Shown: piece after piece, positions 61,659 through 64,000 of the stretch | Position numbering within the stretch: position 1 is the stretch's first letter | How the letters are laid out: every line of letters starts with the position of its first letter | Origin: Pseudomonas cremoris | Lineage (GTDB): Bacteria > Pseudomonadota > Gammaproteobacteria > Pseudomonadales > Pseudomonadaceae | DNA: 64,000 nt | NCBI RefSeq assembly: GCF_014230465.1 | Contig: NZ_JAAXCY010000001.1 | Span: 186,001 to 250,000 of the forward strand | Direction of reading: 5' to 3' | Notes under the pieces: generated by a model | Database searches by the model: none | What the model was told of the DNA's origin: nothing | What the model saw: the letters and a program-made list of their open reading frames with translations, nothing else | Translations under genes and position numbers: made by a program

Positions 61659-62096
61659 ATGGCGAAATTCAAATGTTTTTTTCTTGATCATGCTCTCGAT
61701 GCAGAGCCTGACCTGCGGTTCTACGCGGAGTTCTTTCTGAACTATCAACCCTCGTTGTGGCAAAACGGAGGCGGCGACGGGGTGTTCAGCTTCATCAGCG
61801 ACGCAGGTGACAAGGCTGATCTGTCCGTCCTGGAAAATACGCACCTCGGCATTTCCGTGAGGTACAACTTCAGGGCCGCAGGCGAGCGTAAAGGGGTGGA
61901 GTTTTACGCCGTGGGCCATCCAGCAAAAATGCACCTGATCGAGGACTGTGGAGACGATCAATTCGTACCCGCCGGCTCATTTCTCCCGCCTGAGAAGGCA
62001 TGGCTGGCAGTAGAGGATTTCTTTACCCAGCCCCTGGAGAAATCGAGGCGAGTGGAGTGGGTCAGTTCTGCTGGGCTGGCAACAAATGACTGTTAA
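61659..62096 (+). CDS. Hypothetical protein (145 aa)
   Basis: A 145-residue soluble protein starting MAKFKCFFLDHALDAEPDLRFYAEFFLNYQPSLWQNGGGDG. It has a mixed alpha/beta pattern with FISDAGDKADLSVLENTHLGISVRYNF and ends near FFTQPLEKSRRVEWVSS. I do not assign it to a named family; an immunity-protein-like or SMI1-like fold is conceivable. AGAGGACG precedes the ATG. A strong bidirectional terminator lies just after it. Confidence 0.65.
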   Translation: MAKFKCFFLDHALDAEPDLRFYAEFFLNYQPSLWQNGGGDGVFSFISDAGDKADLSVLENTHLGISVRYNFRAAGERKGVEFYAVGHPAKMHLIEDCGDDQFVPAGSFLPPEKAWLAVEDFFTQPLEKSRRVEWVSSAGLATNDC

Positions 62097-62110
62097 TCAT
62101 TGCCGCAAAA

Positions 62111-62140
62111 AATAAAGGCGCTCCGCAGAGCGCCTTTATT
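62111..62140. terminator. Bidirectional terminator between the hypothetical gene and ibpA
   Basis: AATAAAGGCGCTC-CGCA-GAGCGCCTTTATT is a perfect 13-base stem with a 4-base loop, with A-rich bases on one side and T-rich on the other, so it can end transcripts from both strands. Confidence 0.9.
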
Positions 62141-62150
62141 CATTCGGGGA

Positions 62151-62609
62151 TCATTGCTGACTGATAGGCGTCAGATCAGCGTTTGCCCCACCCTCAATCG
62201 CAATGCGTTTTGGCTTGGCTGCCTCCGGTACAACCCTGAGCAAATCGATGCTCAACAGGCCGTTGGAGAGCCGTGCGCCATGCACTTCGATGTGGTCGTC
62301 CAGGCGGAACGACAACCGGAATGCGCGCTGTGCGATCCCCTGATGCAGGTAGGTAATGCCTTCACTGTGTTCACGTTTGCCGCCGGCGACAGTCAACACG
62401 CCTTTTTCCACCTGGATGTCCAGGTCGTCCTCCACCAGGCCTGCGGCCGCGATGACGATGCGATAGTGGTCATCCCCGTGTTTCTCGACGTTATGGGGCG
62501 GATACGCGGTACCGGCCTCGTTGCGCAGCGCCGATTCGAACAGGTCGTTGAAACGGTCAAAGCCAACGGAGTGGCGGAACAGGGGTGCCAAGGAAGCAGT
62601 AGTAGCCAT
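62151..62609 (-). CDS. ibpA: Small heat-shock protein (Hsp20/IbpA)
   Basis: This 152-residue alpha-crystallin protein binds unfolding proteins and hands them to DnaK/ClpB. The alpha-crystallin domain lies at about 40-125, with YRIVIAAAGLVEDDLDIQVEKGVLTVAGGK and QRAFRLSFRLDDHIEVHGARLSNGLLSIDLLRVVPE. The start has AGGAG a short way upstream, and the leader may hold a heat-sensing hairpin, listed separately. It ends just before the shared terminator. Confidence 0.9.
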   Translation of the reverse strand: MATTASLAPLFRHSVGFDRFNDLFESALRNEAGTAYPPHNVEKHGDDHYRIVIAAAGLVEDDLDIQVEKGVLTVAGGKREHSEGITYLHQGIAQRAFRLSFRLDDHIEVHGARLSNGLLSIDLLRVVPEAAKPKRIAIEGGANADLTPISQQ

Positions 62610-62720
62610 AGCAAAATCTCCTGAGTGTTCTCCAAGTGATTTAACTCGCGACCCGGATTCGGCGTCGCGTATTCCCTAGGTAGGTTCAGGGGGAAAAAAT
62701 TCAAGATTCACCGAAAAATT
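62610..62720 (-). promoter_or_regulatory. Leader of ibpA, possible ROSE-like thermosensor and heat-shock promoter
   Basis: The minus-strand leader contains CGCGAC...GTCGCG pairing (hairpin about 62655-62676). Near the start codon the ribosome site CAGGAG is followed by TTTTGCT directly before ATG, resembling the TTGCT element of ROSE thermosensors, which normally pairs with the ribosome site. A GTGAA-N13-CCCCC pair at about 62689-62710 weakly resembles a sigma-32 promoter. Both are tentative. Confidence 0.4.
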
Positions 62721-62861
62721 TTTCTTCGCCCATGCCTCGGAAAAGGAAAACAAAGCAGGCCTATCGCCACTTCTATATAGTAACGCTTCGCATTAAGCGG
62801 TTTGCCCAAGGTACGCGCGTCCTCTTGTCGACGGCGCGCGTCATCGTTCAGAAGGATCTTT

Positions 62862-64000
62862 ATGCAAGGCTTTACTCCCTCCCCGGCACGCCTGTTCGGT
62901 GTGCTGGCCGTGCTTGTTTGCGGCCTGTTGACGGCACACGCCAACGCCGACGGTACCGACCGTTCCCTGACCGTCGAAAAAAACATCCAGTCCTATGTGG
63001 TCAATGCCGACGGTAGTTTTGTACTGGATGTCGAGCTCGTCTCGCGCATCAACGAAGAGCGCGCGATCCAGCCCAACGCCCAGCGTTCGGTGAGTTTCAA
63101 CCGCACGTTGGAAACCCTCGACATCGCCGAGGCTTACACGCTTAAGGCCGATGGGCGCAAGGTCAAGGTCAGCGCCGACCAGATCAAGGAGCAACAAGAG
63201 AAGGCCTCGGTCGAAGCGCCGATGTTCCAGGACTCGCTGGTCAAGGTCGTGATTTTCCCGGAGGTCGCCGTAGGTGATCGCCTGGTCCTGCACTACCAGC
63301 GTCATCGCACCACACCGCTGTTTCCCGGGCAGTTCGAAGACCTCTCCGCGCCGGATTACTACCAGCAGGAAACGGTAACGCTCACCTACGACATGCCCGC
63401 CGATATGCCGCTGCATGCCGACTTCAAAGGCTTCAAGGCCTCAACGCCCGACACCGCAAAAGGACGCAAGGTCTACCGCTGGGAGCTGTTACCCGCCGAA
63501 AAAGCCCGCCCGGAAAACGGCGCTGTCGCGTACACCGATTACGGACAATTCCTCGCCGTATCGACGTTCAGCGACTACGCGCAATTCGCTCAGGCCTACG
63601 CTGCTCGCGCGCACGTCGAGGTGACACCGGCGATCACTAAGCTAGCCACCGAACTCACGGCCAAGCTGGACACACCCCACGCCAAAGCCCTGGTCTTGAG
63701 TGACTGGGTACGCAAGAACATCCGCTACGTCGCGGTCTACGTCGGTGACGGTGGCGTGGTTCCGCACGCTGCCCAGGCCGTGCTGGACAACCGTTATGGC
63801 GACTGCAAGGACCACGTCGCCCTGCTGGAAGCCTTGCTCAAGGCCGTCGCCATCGAAAGCTCGCCCGTGCTGATCAACTTCGGCAACGCCTACGTGCTGC
63901 CAAAGGTGCCGACACTGGGGTTGCTCAACCATGCGATCACCTACGTACCGAGCCTGGACCTGTACCTGGACTCCACCGCCACCCCCATCGCGGCGGGCTA
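62862..64000 (+). CDS. DUF3857/transglutaminase-like exported protein (3' end outside window)
   Basis: The frame starts at ATG 62862 (AAGGA about seven bases upstream) and is still open at the window end, so about 379 residues are visible. A signal peptide (PARLFGVLAVLVCGLLTAHANA) is followed by a DUF3857-type beta domain (NADGSFVLDVELVSRINEERA..., residues about 45-200). A transglutaminase-like domain follows, with the catalytic Cys in NRYGDCKDHVALLEALL and Trp-Val-Arg in LSDWVRKNIRYVAVYVG. Proteins with this pair are common exported proteins of unknown exact function. No stop or downstream gene can be seen. Confidence 0.85.
   Translation, partial: MQGFTPSPARLFGVLAVLVCGLLTAHANADGTDRSLTVEKNIQSYVVNADGSFVLDVELVSRINEERAIQPNAQRSVSFNRTLETLDIAEAYTLKADGRKVKVSADQIKEQQEKASVEAPMFQDSLVKVVIFPEVAVGDRLVLHYQRHRTTPLFPGQFEDLSAPDYYQQETVTLTYDMPADMPLHADFKGFKASTPDTAKGRKVYRWELLPAEKARPENGAVAYTDYGQFLAVSTFSDYAQFAQAYAARAHVEVTPAITKLATELTAKLDTPHAKALVLSDWVRKNIRYVAVYVGDGGVVPHAAQAVLDNRYGDCKDHVALLEALLKAVAIESSPVLINFGNAYVLPKVPTLGLLNHAITYVPSLDLYLDSTATPIAAG

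Noticed and set aside
1..64000. CRISPR array, tRNA or rRNA genes, insertion sequences
   Set aside because: No regular spaced repeats, no tRNA or rRNA pattern and no transposase were found; the only repeated elements are three REP doublets and common intergenic palindromes.

Overview
The window reads as chromosomal DNA of a Pseudomonas, most likely of the P. fluorescens group. The reasons are high-GC genes with GC-rich third positions, many LysR regulators, a FecI-FecR-TonB receptor set, an OprD-family porin, and Pseudomonas-type REP doublets ending in GGAGCGGGCTTGCTCGCG. No rRNA, tRNA, CRISPR array, prophage or insertion sequence was seen. The first gene (desaturase, 5' end missing) and the last gene (DUF3857 transglutaminase, 3' end missing) are cut by the window edges.

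Layout. 0-4.6 kb: desaturase end, a beta-lactamase-fold hydrolase with Cys in place of the usual Ser, then a minus-strand mesX-mesD-flavin reductase module for folate-independent, oxygen-linked methionine synthesis. 4.8-14.3 kb: soluble hybrid histidine kinase, LysE exporter with divergent LysR, an exported protein, a SolA-like amine oxidase, a GST and a chemoreceptor. 14.6-19.4 kb: DUF3144, TrmK-like methyltransferase and a FadR-type regulator, divergent from gudP-gudD for glucarate use. 19.5-20.2 kb: a HigBA-like toxin-antitoxin pair. 20.4-30.9 kb: a large uncharacterised catabolic locus. Its left arm is a fused permease/ATPase, a PhyH dioxygenase, a binding protein, a class II aldolase, DUF1028 and an M20 deacetylase. 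Its right arm is RidA, a quinone oxidoreductase, an AroQ paralogue with altered active-site positions and a flavin monooxygenase. A LysR gene lies between the arms.

30.9-37 kb is a patchwork accessory region, visibly richer in A/T in places. It holds a strongly structured RNA-like leader before a DUF6124-type gene, a caspase/CHAT-like orphan, small unknown genes, msrA and exported or orphan proteins. 37-43.5 kb: exported alpha/beta hydrolase, HipBA module, MocR regulator tail-to-tail with a panB copy, a DUF2986 peptide and a YeeE sulfur-compound transporter. 43.6-46.3 kb: MFS exporter and a dmeR-dmeF cobalt/nickel efflux operon with G-tract operators. 46.3-50 kb: periplasmic nuclease, MFS with divergent TetR and paired operators, LysR. 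50.2-57.3 kb: iron-regulated FecI-FecR-receptor, then OprD porin, YdcZ transporter and amidohydrolase with divergent LysR. 57.4-64 kb: LysR, MFS plus alcohol dehydrogenase with divergent LysR, a hypothetical gene, an IbpA-type small heat-shock protein and the transglutaminase.

The recurring plan is a regulator divergent from a transporter-plus-enzyme unit, which fits a soil or plant-associated generalist. The least explained parts are the 20-31 kb catabolic locus, the structured RNA at about 30,990-31,195 and the small genes around 31.8-33.5 kb.
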